Shown one piece after another: positions 6,831 through 12,784 of a DNA stretch of 12,784 nt. The position numbers were made by a program, and so were the translations under genes. The first letter of the stretch is position 1. Every line of letters begins with the position of its first letter. Source of the DNA: Deltaproteobacteria bacterium (GTDB taxonomy: Bacteria; Myxococcota_A; UBA9160; JAFDET01); assembly GCA_019310195.1 (NCBI GenBank), contig JAFDET010000057.1, positions 1 to 12,784 of the forward strand. The letters run 5' to 3'. The notes beneath the pieces were generated by a model. The model ran no database searches and was not told the origin of the DNA. It saw only the letters and a program-made list of their open reading frames with translations.

Positions 6831-6877
6831 CCGCAGGCACTGGGGCGGGCTCCGCTTTTTCGGCTGTAAGCGCCCGT

Positions 6878-6913
6878 CCGGAAGAGGCTTCCGGTGAGGC
6901 TGCGGGCCTCTTT
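6878..6913 (+). terminator. Tandem hairpins after the di-iron gene (weak intrinsic terminator)
   Basis: A perfect 7-bp stem, CCGGAAG/CTTCCGG (6878-6894, loop AGG), is followed by a 5-bp stem, GAGGC/GCCTC (6896-6910), and TTT. The T-run is short, so termination efficiency is doubtful. The position, between the di-iron gene and the promoter-like element of the mla operon, is where a terminator would be expected. Confidence 0.4.
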
Positions 6914-6917
6914 CCCC

Positions 6918-6926
6918 TGCTATGCT
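6918..6926 (+). promoter_or_regulatory. Extended -10-like element TGCTATGCT (mla operon)
   Basis: TATGCT preceded by TGC, 42 nt before the preferred mlaF ATG at 6969 and directly after the tandem hairpins. It matches the element before the di-iron gene in 8 of 9 positions. If it is the promoter, an alternative mlaF start at 6894 would lie upstream of the transcript and is excluded. Confidence 0.4.
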
Positions 6927-6968
6927 GGCCGCGCTCGCCCCCCGGGTGGGGACGCGCGCCCGGGAGCC

Positions 6969-7754
6969 ATGGAGCCGTCGACGGTACAGGAAGACATGGG
7001 GCGAGAGGGAGCCTCGGCCCCCACGCACATCCAGGTGCGCGGCCTGCGCTTTGCGCGGGGCGCGCGGACGGTGTTCCGTGACGTGCAGGCGGACTTCCTG
7101 CGCGACAGGATCAACGTGATCCTGGGCGGAAGCGGCGCGGGCAAGACCACCTTGCTGCGCATGTTCGGCTGTCTGCTGCGGCCGGATGCCGGCTCCATCG
7201 TCGTGGACGGCGACACCGAGCTGACTCGGCTGGGAGCGGCGGAGATCCGCAACTACCGGCACCGCGTGGGCATGATGTTCCAGGGGGGAGCGCTCCTGGA
7301 TTCACTGACGATCTACGACAACCTGGCGCTGCCGCTGCGTGAGCACTCGCCGCTCACGGAGGGGGAGATCCAGCGAGAGGTCGACCACGTCTTCGATTCG
7401 GTAGGCCTCGAAGGGGTCGGGGCACTGCTGCCGGCGGAGCTCTCCGGCGGAATGCGCAAGCGCGCGGCGCTGGCGCGGGCGCTGGTGACCGCGCCGGACA
7501 TCCTGCTGTGCGACGAGCCCTTCTCGGGCCTGGACCCGGCCACGGTGCGCCTGGTGGAGGCCCTGCTGGTGGACGTGAACGAGCGGCTGGGTGTCACCAT
7601 GGTCATCGCGTCGCACCACATTCCTTCGACCTTCCGCATGGCGCAGCAGATCGTGCTGCTGGTGGACGGCGTCGCCATAACCGGGACGGCCAAGTGGTTC
7701 CACGCCTGCCGCGACCCGAAGGTGGAGCACTTCTTCGCCGGGGAGGCGAAATGA
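6969..7754 (+). CDS. mlaF: MlaF, ATP-binding subunit of the phospholipid transporter
   Basis: A 261-residue ABC ATPase powering lipid transfer between MlaD and the periplasmic carrier at the inner membrane. Walker A is GGSGAGKT (53-60), the Q-loop is Gln105 (MMFQGGALL), the signature is LSGGM at 159-163, with RKRAALARAL following, Walker B is ILLCDEP (178-184), and the switch histidine is His216 (SHHIPS). The stretch PLREHSPLT after the Q-loop and ELSGGMRKRAALARAL match E. coli MlaF closely and separate it from other ABC families. The start is not certain: ATG 6969 has GGGAG only 2 nt away, and ATG 6996 (252 residues) is also possible. Its stop overlaps the mlaE start (ATGA), implying translational coupling. 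First gene of the operon. Confidence 0.93.
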   Translation: MEPSTVQEDMGREGASAPTHIQVRGLRFARGARTVFRDVQADFLRDRINVILGGSGAGKTTLLRMFGCLLRPDAGSIVVDGDTELTRLGAAEIRNYRHRVGMMFQGGALLDSLTIYDNLALPLREHSPLTEGEIQREVDHVFDSVGLEGVGALLPAELSGGMRKRAALARALVTAPDILLCDEPFSGLDPATVRLVEALLVDVNERLGVTMVIASHHIPSTFRMAQQIVLLVDGVAITGTAKWFHACRDPKVEHFFAGEAK

Positions 7755-8530
7755 GCGCCCAGCCGATCATCCAGCTGGGGCATGGCACCACCCGCTTCGT
7801 CTTGGGCCTCGGCGAGGCGGCGGGCTTCGCGGGCCAGATCCTGGCCTCACTGTTCCGCAGGCCTCTGCGGGTGAGGCGGATCCTGGACGAGATCTACGGG
7901 ATCGGCGTACTGTCGCTCTCGATCATCCTGCTCTCGGGGCTGGTGGTCGGGCTCGTCCTGGGGCTGCAGGGTTACACCACCCTGGTTCGCTTCGGAGCGG
8001 AGCAGAACCTGGGCGCGATGGTGGGCCTGGTGCTGATCCGCGAGATGGGCCCGGTCCTGACGGCGCTGCTCATTACCGGGCGGGCCGGCTCGGCCGTGGC
8101 CGCCGAGATCGGCTCCATGGTCGTGACCGAGCAGCTGGACGGCCTGCGCATGATGTCCATCGAGCCGGTCGACTACGTGGTCAAGCCCAAGGTCGTGGCC
8201 ATGGTGCTCTCCATGCCGCTGCTCGCGGCGCTGTTCACGGTGATGGGGATCCTGGGCGGCTGGATCGTGGGCGTGATCTTCGTGGGCGGCGACAGCGGGG
8301 TGTACTTGTCGAGCCTGGAGTCCTCGGTGGTGTTTCGCGAGGACGTGCTGGGCAGCCTGATCAAGACCCTGGTCTTCGGCATCCTGGTCGCCCTGATCGC
8401 CACCTGGAGAGGATTCACCGCCCGCCCCAGCGCGGCGGGGGTGAGTGCAGCCACCACATCCACGGTCGTCAGCGCATCGGTATTCGTGCTGATCTTCAAC
8501 TACTTCATCACGGCGCTCTGGAGGTTCTGA
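7751..8530 (+). CDS. mlaE: MlaE, permease subunit of the phospholipid transporter
   Basis: A 259-residue inner-membrane permease (MlaE/YrbE family) that dimerises and binds MlaF inside and MlaD outside. The family's hallmark stretch is intact: LIREMGPVLTALLITGR (95-111), then AGSAVAAEIGSM (112-123) and VVTEQLDGLRMM (124-135). Hydrophobic segments lie at about 50-72, 88-110, 148-178, 202-220 and 238-256, with an amphipathic N-terminal helix before them, as in known MlaE structures. The ATG at 7751 overlaps the mlaF stop by one base pair more than a simple junction (ATGA), with GGAGG 4 nt upstream. It ends 4 bp before mlaD. The assignment is firm; whether transport is retrograde or anterograde cannot be read from the sequence. 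Confidence 0.95.
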   Translation: MSAQPIIQLGHGTTRFVLGLGEAAGFAGQILASLFRRPLRVRRILDEIYGIGVLSLSIILLSGLVVGLVLGLQGYTTLVRFGAEQNLGAMVGLVLIREMGPVLTALLITGRAGSAVAAEIGSMVVTEQLDGLRMMSIEPVDYVVKPKVVAMVLSMPLLAALFTVMGILGGWIVGVIFVGGDSGVYLSSLESSVVFREDVLGSLIKTLVFGILVALIATWRGFTARPSAAGVSAATTSTVVSASVFVLIFNYFITALWRF

Positions 8531-8534
8531 TCCC

Positions 8535-8993
8535 ATGCCCCAATCCCCCCTGCGCGATCTGCTGGTCGGGCTCTTCGTCCTGGCCGGGCTGGGCGCCGTG
8601 GCGTACCTGTCGGCCACCCTGGGCGGCCTCTCCTACGGGGGCCGGGGCGGCCTGGCGCTGGAGGCCGTCTTCGACGAGGTCGGGGGCCTGAGCCCGCGGG
8701 CTCCGGTGGTGGTGGGGGGGGTCAAGATCGGCAAGGTCAAGGGTATCCGCCTGGATCCCGACCTGAGGGCCCGGGTGATCCTGGACGTGGACCCGGAGGT
8801 GCCGCTCCCCCGAGATACCTCGGCCTCGATCCTCACGACCGGGGTGCTGGGGGACCAATACATCGCGCTGGAGCCCGGCGCTGAAGAAGAGCTGCTGAAG
8901 GATGGGGACGAAATCGATTATACTCAGAGCGCTGTAGTCTTGGAGCGGCTGATCGGCCGCGTCGTGCAGAACCTGGGATCGAGCTCGGAGTAA
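8535..8993 (+). CDS. mlaD: MlaD, MCE-domain lipid-binding subunit
   Basis: A 152-residue MCE protein. One N-terminal membrane helix (about 8-28) anchors it to the inner membrane, and residues 38-114 form the MCE beta-barrel: FDEVGGLSPRAPVVVGGVKIGKV (46-68) and TTGVLGDQYIAL (101-112). MlaD proteins form a hexameric ring through which lipids pass. The C-terminal segment LLKDGDEIDYTQSAVVLERLI (120-140) aligns with the same part of E. coli MlaD (LKDGD...T.SA.VLE.LIG). E. coli MlaD is about 183 residues; the difference is a missing low-complexity tail, so the core is complete. A GGAGG at 8520-8524 serves the ATG at 8535. It is followed 8 bp later by mlaA. Confidence 0.95.
   Translation: MPQSPLRDLLVGLFVLAGLGAVAYLSATLGGLSYGGRGGLALEAVFDEVGGLSPRAPVVVGGVKIGKVKGIRLDPDLRARVILDVDPEVPLPRDTSASILTTGVLGDQYIALEPGAEEELLKDGDEIDYTQSAVVLERLIGRVVQNLGSSSE
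8919..8924 (+). promoter_or_regulatory. -10-like TATACT inside the mlaD 3' end
   Basis: TATACT is close to the sigma-70 -10 consensus, in an AT-rich patch unusual for this window, 77 nt before the mlaA GTG. It also encodes part of the conserved DYTQSA of MlaD, so the codons may explain it. A weak -35 candidate (CTGAAG, 8895-8900) is 18 nt upstream. Low-confidence internal promoter. Confidence 0.2.
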
Positions 8994-9001
8994 GCGTCGC
9001 C

Positions 9002-9961
9002 GTGACAGTCGGATGCGTCGGTAGGATTGAACGATTTCTGGCAGTGGCGTTCTTGGCGTTGTGCCTGCTTCCCGCCAGCGCCTGCGTAACCTATCCCGAT
9101 GGCTGGGAGGGCAGCCGCGACGGCGGCGACCCCTACGAGGGAGCCAACCGGAAGGTCTTCGCCTTCAACGAGGGCGTGGACAAGTACTTCCTCGATCCGC
9201 TGGCCACCGGGTGGGAGTTCATCACGTTCCGGGGCTTGCGGAACGCCGTGGACAACTTCTTCGTCAACCTGGCGTTCCCGCGCCGCTTTCTCACCAACAT
9301 GGGCCAGGGCGAGTTCGAACAGGCCGGTGCCGAGGCCGGGCGCTTCCTGCTCAACACCACCTTGGGTGTGGCCGGCATCTTCGACCCCGCGAGCCGCGTG
9401 GGCATGAAGCTCTACGATGAGGACTTCGGCCAGATGTTCGGGCACTGGGGAATCGGGCCGGGGCCCTACTGGGTGGTGCCGCTCCTCGGGCCCTCCAACC
9501 CGCGGGACACCGTGGGGCTGGCGTTCGACCTGCTCTTCGATGTGCGCACCGTCACTGCGGCGTTCCCCGTCTTCACGCTAGCCTGGACCGGTGTGGTGCA
9601 GAGTGTGAACCGGCGGGCCATGCTGGACGAGGACATCGATCGCGCGCGCGACGCGGCGCTCGATTTCTACATCTTCACACGCGATGCCTACGGCCAGCGT
9701 CGAGAGGCGCTGATCGGGAACGAGGCCGCGGGCGACAGCCTCTACGAAACCGACCCCGATCCCGTGGAGGACGACCTCTACGAGATCGACACCGGCGACG
9801 CGTCGGGCGACGTCAGCGCAGCGCCCGCTCCGCGGGCGGATGGCTGGGCGCCTCCCTCCAGCGTGACGGTCCACCCCGGGCCCGGGCAGGACTGGCATCC
9901 GGCCGAGGGGGAGTGGATCGACGTGCCGGCCGCGCACCAAGCCCCCCACACCGGTCCCTAG
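9002..9961 (+). CDS. mlaA: MlaA (VacJ), outer-membrane phospholipid transport lipoprotein
   Basis: A 319-residue lipoprotein that removes phospholipids from the outer leaflet of the outer membrane and hands them to MlaC. The signal peptide (hydrophobic 12-24) ends in a lipobox-like LLPASAC with Cys28 as the likely lipidated residue. The family signature follows: DPYEGANRKVFAFNEGVDKYFLDPL (43-67), then RGLRNAVDNFFVNLAFPRRFLTN (77-99), FLLNTTLGVAGIFDPA (115-130), and GHWGIGPGPYWVVPLLGPSNPRDTVG (147-172). The core ends near residue 240. A further 80 residues form an acidic, then Pro/Ala/Gly-rich tail with two LYE-x-D motifs, absent from E. coli MlaA (251 residues). The start is GTG at 9002 with GGAG about 10 nt upstream. 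In E. coli, mlaA lies apart from mlaFEDCB; here it sits between mlaD and mlaC. Confidence 0.94.
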   Translation: MTVGCVGRIERFLAVAFLALCLLPASACVTYPDGWEGSRDGGDPYEGANRKVFAFNEGVDKYFLDPLATGWEFITFRGLRNAVDNFFVNLAFPRRFLTNMGQGEFEQAGAEAGRFLLNTTLGVAGIFDPASRVGMKLYDEDFGQMFGHWGIGPGPYWVVPLLGPSNPRDTVGLAFDLLFDVRTVTAAFPVFTLAWTGVVQSVNRRAMLDEDIDRARDAALDFYIFTRDAYGQRREALIGNEAAGDSLYETDPDPVEDDLYEIDTGDASGDVSAAPAPRADGWAPPSSVTVHPGPGQDWHPAEGEWIDVPAAHQAPHTGP

Positions 9962-9970
9962 AGCCCACCC

Positions 9971-10591
9971 ATGCGACTTCCCGACTGCACCCGCCTCTGG
10001 CTGCTCGCGGCAATGGCTCTGCTTCTTCCCCTGGCAGCCGTGGCGGCGCCCGCCAGCGACGCCGACCGCGACGCCGCCAAGGCGGCTGTGGACGCGACGG
10101 TCGACTCGGTGATGGCGGTGCTGAACGACGAAGCCCTGCCCATCGCGCAGAAGCGCGACGCGATCGAAGCGATCGCCTACGAGCGTTTCGACTTCAGCAC
10201 CATTTCGAAGCTGGTCCTGGCGCGGAACTGGCGGCGCATGACCCCAGCCCAGCGTGAGCAGTTCGAGCAGGAGTTCAAGCGGCACCTGTCGGTCACCTAC
10301 GGCGACAGCCTGGACCGCTACGGCGACGAGACCGTCGAGATCACCGACAGCCGCGCGGAACGCAACGGCGATGTCACGGTCCGCTCGCGGATCCTGGGTG
10401 AGGGAGATCCGCTCGCGGTGGACTACCGGCTGCGCTCCCGGAACGGCAGCTGGTACGTCATCGATGTGATCGTCGAGGGCGTGAGTCTGCTCTCCAACTT
10501 CCGCAGCCAGACCCAGGAGATCATCAGCGCCGAGGGTCCGGACGGCCTGATCCAGAAGCTTCGCGAGAAGAACGAAGGGCGCGAAGGGTAG
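9971..10591 (+). CDS. mlaC: MlaC, periplasmic phospholipid carrier
   Basis: A 206-residue soluble carrier that shuttles phospholipid across the periplasm between MlaA and MlaFED. A Sec signal peptide covers about 1-26 (hydrophobic 9-24, cleavage after AVAA). The mature protein shows the family's landmarks: YERFDFSTISKLVLARNWRRMTPAQ (70-94), EFKRHLSVTYGDSLDRY (101-117), and a C-terminal WYVIDVIVEGVSLLSNFRSQ (161-180) followed by GPDGLIQKLREKN. Length is normal. It starts 9 bp after the mlaA stop with no visible Shine-Dalgarno sequence, so it may be translated by coupling. The SDR gene begins 1 bp after its stop. Confidence 0.94.
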   Translation: MRLPDCTRLWLLAAMALLLPLAAVAAPASDADRDAAKAAVDATVDSVMAVLNDEALPIAQKRDAIEAIAYERFDFSTISKLVLARNWRRMTPAQREQFEQEFKRHLSVTYGDSLDRYGDETVEITDSRAERNGDVTVRSRILGEGDPLAVDYRLRSRNGSWYVIDVIVEGVSLLSNFRSQTQEIISAEGPDGLIQKLREKNEGREG

Positions 10592-10592
10592 G

Positions 10593-11417
10593 GTGAGCTC
10601 GCGGCTCACCCGGCTGCGCGGCCGGCGCGCCCTGGTCACGGGCGCCTCCGGTGGGATCGGCCGGGCATTGGCATTGCGCCTGGCGGCCGAGGGCGCGCGG
10701 GTGGTGCTGGTGGCGCGGCGTGCCGACGCCCTCGAAGCGCTGGCTGCGGAGGTGCGTGCGGCCGGCGGGGAAGCCCTGGCGCTGCCCTGCGACGTGGCCG
10801 AGCGCGAGGCGGTGGCGGCCGCGGCGGCGCATGTGGTCGAGGTCTGGGGCGGCGTGGACCTGCTGGTCAACAACGCGGGGTACGGCCACCACCGGCGCTT
10901 CCTCGAGTGGGACCTGGAGGACATGGAGCGGATGCTCCGGGTCAACACGCTGGGAAGCCTCTATTGGACCAAGGCCCTGCTGCCGGGCATGGTGGAGCGG
11001 GGCGAGGGCTGGATCGTCTTCGTGGCGTCGCTGGCGGGGCGTATCGCGCCCCCGGACGAATCGGCCTACGCGGCGTCGAAATTCGCATTGGTGGGGCTGG
11101 CGGAGAGCCTTTCCCTGGAGGTAGAGGACCTGGGCGTACACGTCCTCACGGTCTGCCCGGGCGTAATCCGCACACCCTTCTTTGATCGGGAGGCGCTGGA
11201 GCGCATGCCGGCGGCCGCCCGGCGCCAGATGGTCGAGCCCGACGGCCTGGTGGAGGCCATTCTGGGTGCCCTGCGCAGTGGGCGACGCGAGCTGACCTAT
11301 CCGCGCATGCTCGCAGGCGCCTATGCGGTGCGCGCGCTCTTTCCGCGCTTCTTCCGATGGGGTGTGAAGCGCACGGCGAAGCGCCCGGATCAGACGGGCA
11401 GCGAGGGCGCGGAGTAG
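10593..11417 (+). CDS. Short-chain dehydrogenase/reductase, co-transcribed with mla genes
   Basis: A 274-residue classical SDR oxidoreductase. TGASGGIG (16-23) is the nucleotide-binding loop; ARR at 41-43 after the second strand suggests NADP(H), since basic residues there favour the 2'-phosphate. NNAG lies at 93-96, and the catalytic set is Asn118, Ser146, Tyr159 and Lys163 (YAASK), followed by the PG motif at 189-190. The last 40 residues contain a hydrophobic patch flanked by Arg/Lys (AYAVRALFPRFFRWGVKR), which could bind the membrane peripherally; the same kind of tail occurs in lipid-acting SDRs. The start is GTG at 10593, 1 bp after mlaC, so it almost surely belongs to the operon. The substrate is unknown; lipid or acyl substrates are an inference from context. 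Confidence 0.9.
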   Translation: MSSRLTRLRGRRALVTGASGGIGRALALRLAAEGARVVLVARRADALEALAAEVRAAGGEALALPCDVAEREAVAAAAAHVVEVWGGVDLLVNNAGYGHHRRFLEWDLEDMERMLRVNTLGSLYWTKALLPGMVERGEGWIVFVASLAGRIAPPDESAYAASKFALVGLAESLSLEVEDLGVHVLTVCPGVIRTPFFDREALERMPAAARRQMVEPDGLVEAILGALRSGRRELTYPRMLAGAYAVRALFPRFFRWGVKRTAKRPDQTGSEGAE

Positions 11418-11475
11418 AACTGCTCTGCCCAGCGCCGCAGCGGGATGGGTTCCCTCAAGGCTCGCTTCTCTCGAC

Positions 11476-11501
11476 CCGCAGGCCGCTATGATAGCCTGCG
11501 G
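11476..11501. promoter_or_regulatory. 8-bp perfect inverted repeat enclosing -10-like TATGAT
   Basis: CCGCAGGC (11476-11483) and GCCTGCGG (11494-11501) are exact inverted repeats around a 10-nt spacer holding TATGAT (11487-11492), one base from the -10 consensus. The GTG of the second SDR is at 11504, and no Shine-Dalgarno sequence lies between, so a near-leaderless transcript is possible. A protein bound to the repeat would block the promoter. The rest of the 86-bp gap (11418-11475) shows nothing recognisable. Confidence 0.45.
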
Positions 11502-11503
11502 CG

Positions 11504-12355
11504 GTGGCGATCCACGACGCCGTTGTTCTCGTTACCGGAGCCTCCTCCGGCATCGGCTTCGTAACCGCGCGTACGCTGGCGGAGCGCGGCGCGACGGTGG
11601 TGGGCGTGGCCCGCCGCGCCGAACGCCTGGCCGAGCTCGAGGCGACGCTACAGGCTGTCTCACCGCGCTCCTTTACGCAGGTGTCGGACCTGGCGGAGCC
11701 GGGCGCCGCGCGCGCCGCACTGGAAGGCGTGGTTGCGCGGTTGGGGCGCCTGGACGTCCTGGTGAACAATGCGGCCGTTCCCAAGCACAAGCTGATCTGG
11801 CACACCGACCAGGCCGATGCCGAGGTGGTGATGCGCGTCAACTTCCTGGCCGCGGTGGAGGCCACCCTGGCGGCCCTGCCCGTGATGCTGCGCCAGGGTG
11901 CCGGCTGCATCGTCAACGTGTCGTCCATGGCGGCTCGCATCGTGCCTCCCCGGGAGTCGCTCTATGGCGCCAGCAAGGCCGCCTTGGACGCCTTCACCGA
12001 GGGCCTTTGGAGCGACCTGCAGGGTTCGGGGATCCACGCGGGAAGCGTCATCGTGGGGCCGATCGACACGGAGATCTGGGACAAGCTGGAGGAGCCGCCG
12101 GCCTATCGCGGGCGCAAGCATCCGCCGCAGGTCGCGGCCGACGCGATCCTGCGGGTGATCGAGGATCGGCGGCATCAGGTGATGGCGCCGCGCTGGAGTT
12201 TCTCGCTGCGACTGGCGCGGGCCGTGCGGGCGCTGGCACCCGGGCTGGTCCGCCTGGGGCTGCGGCGCATGGATCCCGTTCCGAGCGCTGCGCTGCAGCA
12301 GGCGCGCGCGCGCGCCGAACGCGGCGCGAAACGGAATCAGGCCGACGACGCGTAG
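11504..12355 (+). CDS. Short-chain dehydrogenase/reductase (second copy)
   Basis: A 283-residue classical SDR. TGASSGIG (11-18) is the cofactor loop, ARR at 36-38 suggests NADP(H), and the catalytic set is Asn113, Ser141, Tyr154 and Lys158 (YGASK). The usual NNAG is NNAA (88-91), a tolerated variant. A C-terminal stretch around 226-256 (MAPRWSFSLRLARAVRALAPGLVRLGL) is basic and amphipathic or hydrophobic, like the tail of the neighbouring SDR, so the two may act on similar substrates or both lie at the membrane. They are clearly diverged rather than a recent duplication. The GTG start at 11504 puts the cofactor loop at the family's normal position, and no other start is available. Its 3' end overlaps the convergent dehydrogenase gene by 19 bp. 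It has its own promoter-like palindrome, so it is probably not in the mla operon. Confidence 0.9.
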   Translation: MAIHDAVVLVTGASSGIGFVTARTLAERGATVVGVARRAERLAELEATLQAVSPRSFTQVSDLAEPGAARAALEGVVARLGRLDVLVNNAAVPKHKLIWHTDQADAEVVMRVNFLAAVEATLAALPVMLRQGAGCIVNVSSMAARIVPPRESLYGASKAALDAFTEGLWSDLQGSGIHAGSVIVGPIDTEIWDKLEEPPAYRGRKHPPQVAADAILRVIEDRRHQVMAPRWSFSLRLARAVRALAPGLVRLGLRRMDPVPSAALQQARARAERGAKRNQADDA

Positions 12356-12784
12356 TCGAACAGCACCTTGACGGCACCGCTGCGGCCCTGGTCCACGCAC
12401 TTCAGGAAGGCCTCGCGCCAGCGCGCGGGAGCGAGGCGATGGGTGACGATGGGCGTGACGTCGATCCCGTGGCTGCGCATCAGCTCGAAGTACCACTCCA
12501 TGGCATGGCGCCGCTCTCCGTTCCACTCCTCGATGCCGAAGGCGTTGGAGCCCATCACCGCGAGCTCCTTGAAGTAGAGGGGCGTCCACTCGAAGCGGCG
12601 TGGCGCCTCGACACCGGTAACGGAGATGCGTCCGCGGCTGCGCGTCACGCGTACACCCACCTCCAGGGTCTCCGCCGAGCCGACCGTGTCGTACACCACG
12701 TCGACGCCGCCGTTCAGCATCGGAAGCCCGCGCCAGGGGCGCAGGAGTGCGGCGCCGGTGATGGCGGCCAGCTGCTCCACCAGG
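12337..12784 (-). CDS. Medium-chain zinc-type dehydrogenase, C-terminal part (cut by window edge)
   Basis: At least 149 codons of open frame run to the right edge of the window, so the N-terminal half (GroES-like domain with zinc ligands) is not visible. The visible part is the end of the Rossmann domain and the closing segment: GGVDVVYDTVGSAETLEVGVRV (a conserved MDR strand-turn-helix), RGRISVTGV (the next strand), ELAVMGSNAFG, and a C-terminal AREAFLKCVDQGRSGAVKVLFD-type ending (ARWREAFLKC, then KVLFDY). This is typical of threonine- or alcohol-dehydrogenase-like MDR proteins. NAD(P)-dependent oxidation of an alcohol or polyol is likely, but the substrate is unknown. The gene converges on the second SDR, and their coding ends overlap by 19 bp. 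Confidence 0.82.
   Translation of the reverse strand, partial: LVEQLAAITGAALLRPWRGLPMLNGGVDVVYDTVGSAETLEVGVRVTRSRGRISVTGVEAPRRFEWTPLYFKELAVMGSNAFGIEEWNGERRHAMEWYFELMRSHGIDVTPIVTHRLAPARWREAFLKCVDQGRSGAVKVLFDYASSA

Noticed and set aside
6894..6968. Upstream GTG start for mlaF at 6894.
   Set aside because: It would place the start inside the hairpin region and upstream of the likely -10 element at 6921-6926, and adds 25 residues with no counterpart in MlaF.
5718..7262. A 514-codon minus-strand frame opposite the di-iron gene and the start of mlaF.
   Set aside because: It spans two real genes and the hairpin/promoter region between them; composition is that of a shadow frame (His/Gly/Leu/Arg rich).
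9578..10948. A 456-codon minus-strand frame across mlaA, mlaC and the first SDR.
   Set aside because: It crosses three well-supported genes and shows no domain; typical antisense shadow in GC-rich DNA.
1..12784. CRISPR array, tRNA or rRNA genes, prophage or transposase genes.
   Set aside because: No regularly spaced repeats, no cloverleaf-like or rRNA-like stretches and no integrase or transposase motifs were seen on either strand.

Overview
The window is a GC-rich, densely coded bacterial segment of a Gram-negative organism: it carries a set for retrograde phospholipid transport between outer and inner membrane (MlaF, MlaE, MlaD, MlaA, MlaC), including an outer-membrane lipoprotein and a periplasmic carrier. 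The flavin monooxygenase, MaoC hydratase, SDR and di-iron gene content fits a deltaproteobacterial-type lineage (Myxococcota, Binatota or similar). That placement is inference from gene content and base composition only; there is no rRNA or other phylogenetic marker here.

Layout. 38-370 (+): a small single-domain beta-sandwich protein of transthyretin-like type. 371-632: non-coding, with a decayed 92-bp tandem repeat. 633-1655 and 1687-2493 (-): a GT-A glycosyltransferase downstream of cysH (PAPS reductase), 31 bp apart with a hairpin in the gap. 2494-2633: divergent control region. 2634-3929 and 3932-4414 (+): a luciferase-like flavin monooxygenase and a MaoC-type hydratase, 2 bp apart. 4412-4577: a 166-bp, nearly fully palindromic element with TA at both ends that holds the stop codons of both convergent genes (MITE-like candidate). 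4575-5687 (-): an MFS transporter. 5757-6830 (+): a ferritin-like di-iron oxidase with two EARH motifs. 6831-6968: two small hairpins, then a promoter-like element. 6969-11417 (+): an apparent operon mlaF-mlaE-mlaD-mlaA-mlaC-SDR with gaps of 9 bp or less. 11504-12355 (+): a second SDR. 12337-12784 (-): the C-terminal part of a medium-chain zinc-type dehydrogenase, cut by the window edge and overlapping the second SDR tail to tail.

How it works together. The best-supported functional unit is the Mla system: the MlaF ATPase and MlaE permease in the inner membrane, MlaD as the membrane-anchored MCE ring, MlaC as periplasmic shuttle and MlaA as outer-membrane lipoprotein. No mlaB (STAS subunit) is present, and an SDR follows mlaC by 1 bp, so a lipid-related oxidoreductase appears to be co-transcribed. 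The other genes (LLM monooxygenase plus MaoC, di-iron oxidase, SDRs, MDR) suggest oxidative or lipid-type metabolism, but no substrate can be assigned. I see no clearly new multi-gene system. The most notable unexplained signals are the TA-flanked palindromic element at 4412-4577 and two perfect inverted repeats that each enclose a -10-like hexamer directly before a start codon (1661-1679 and 11476-11501).
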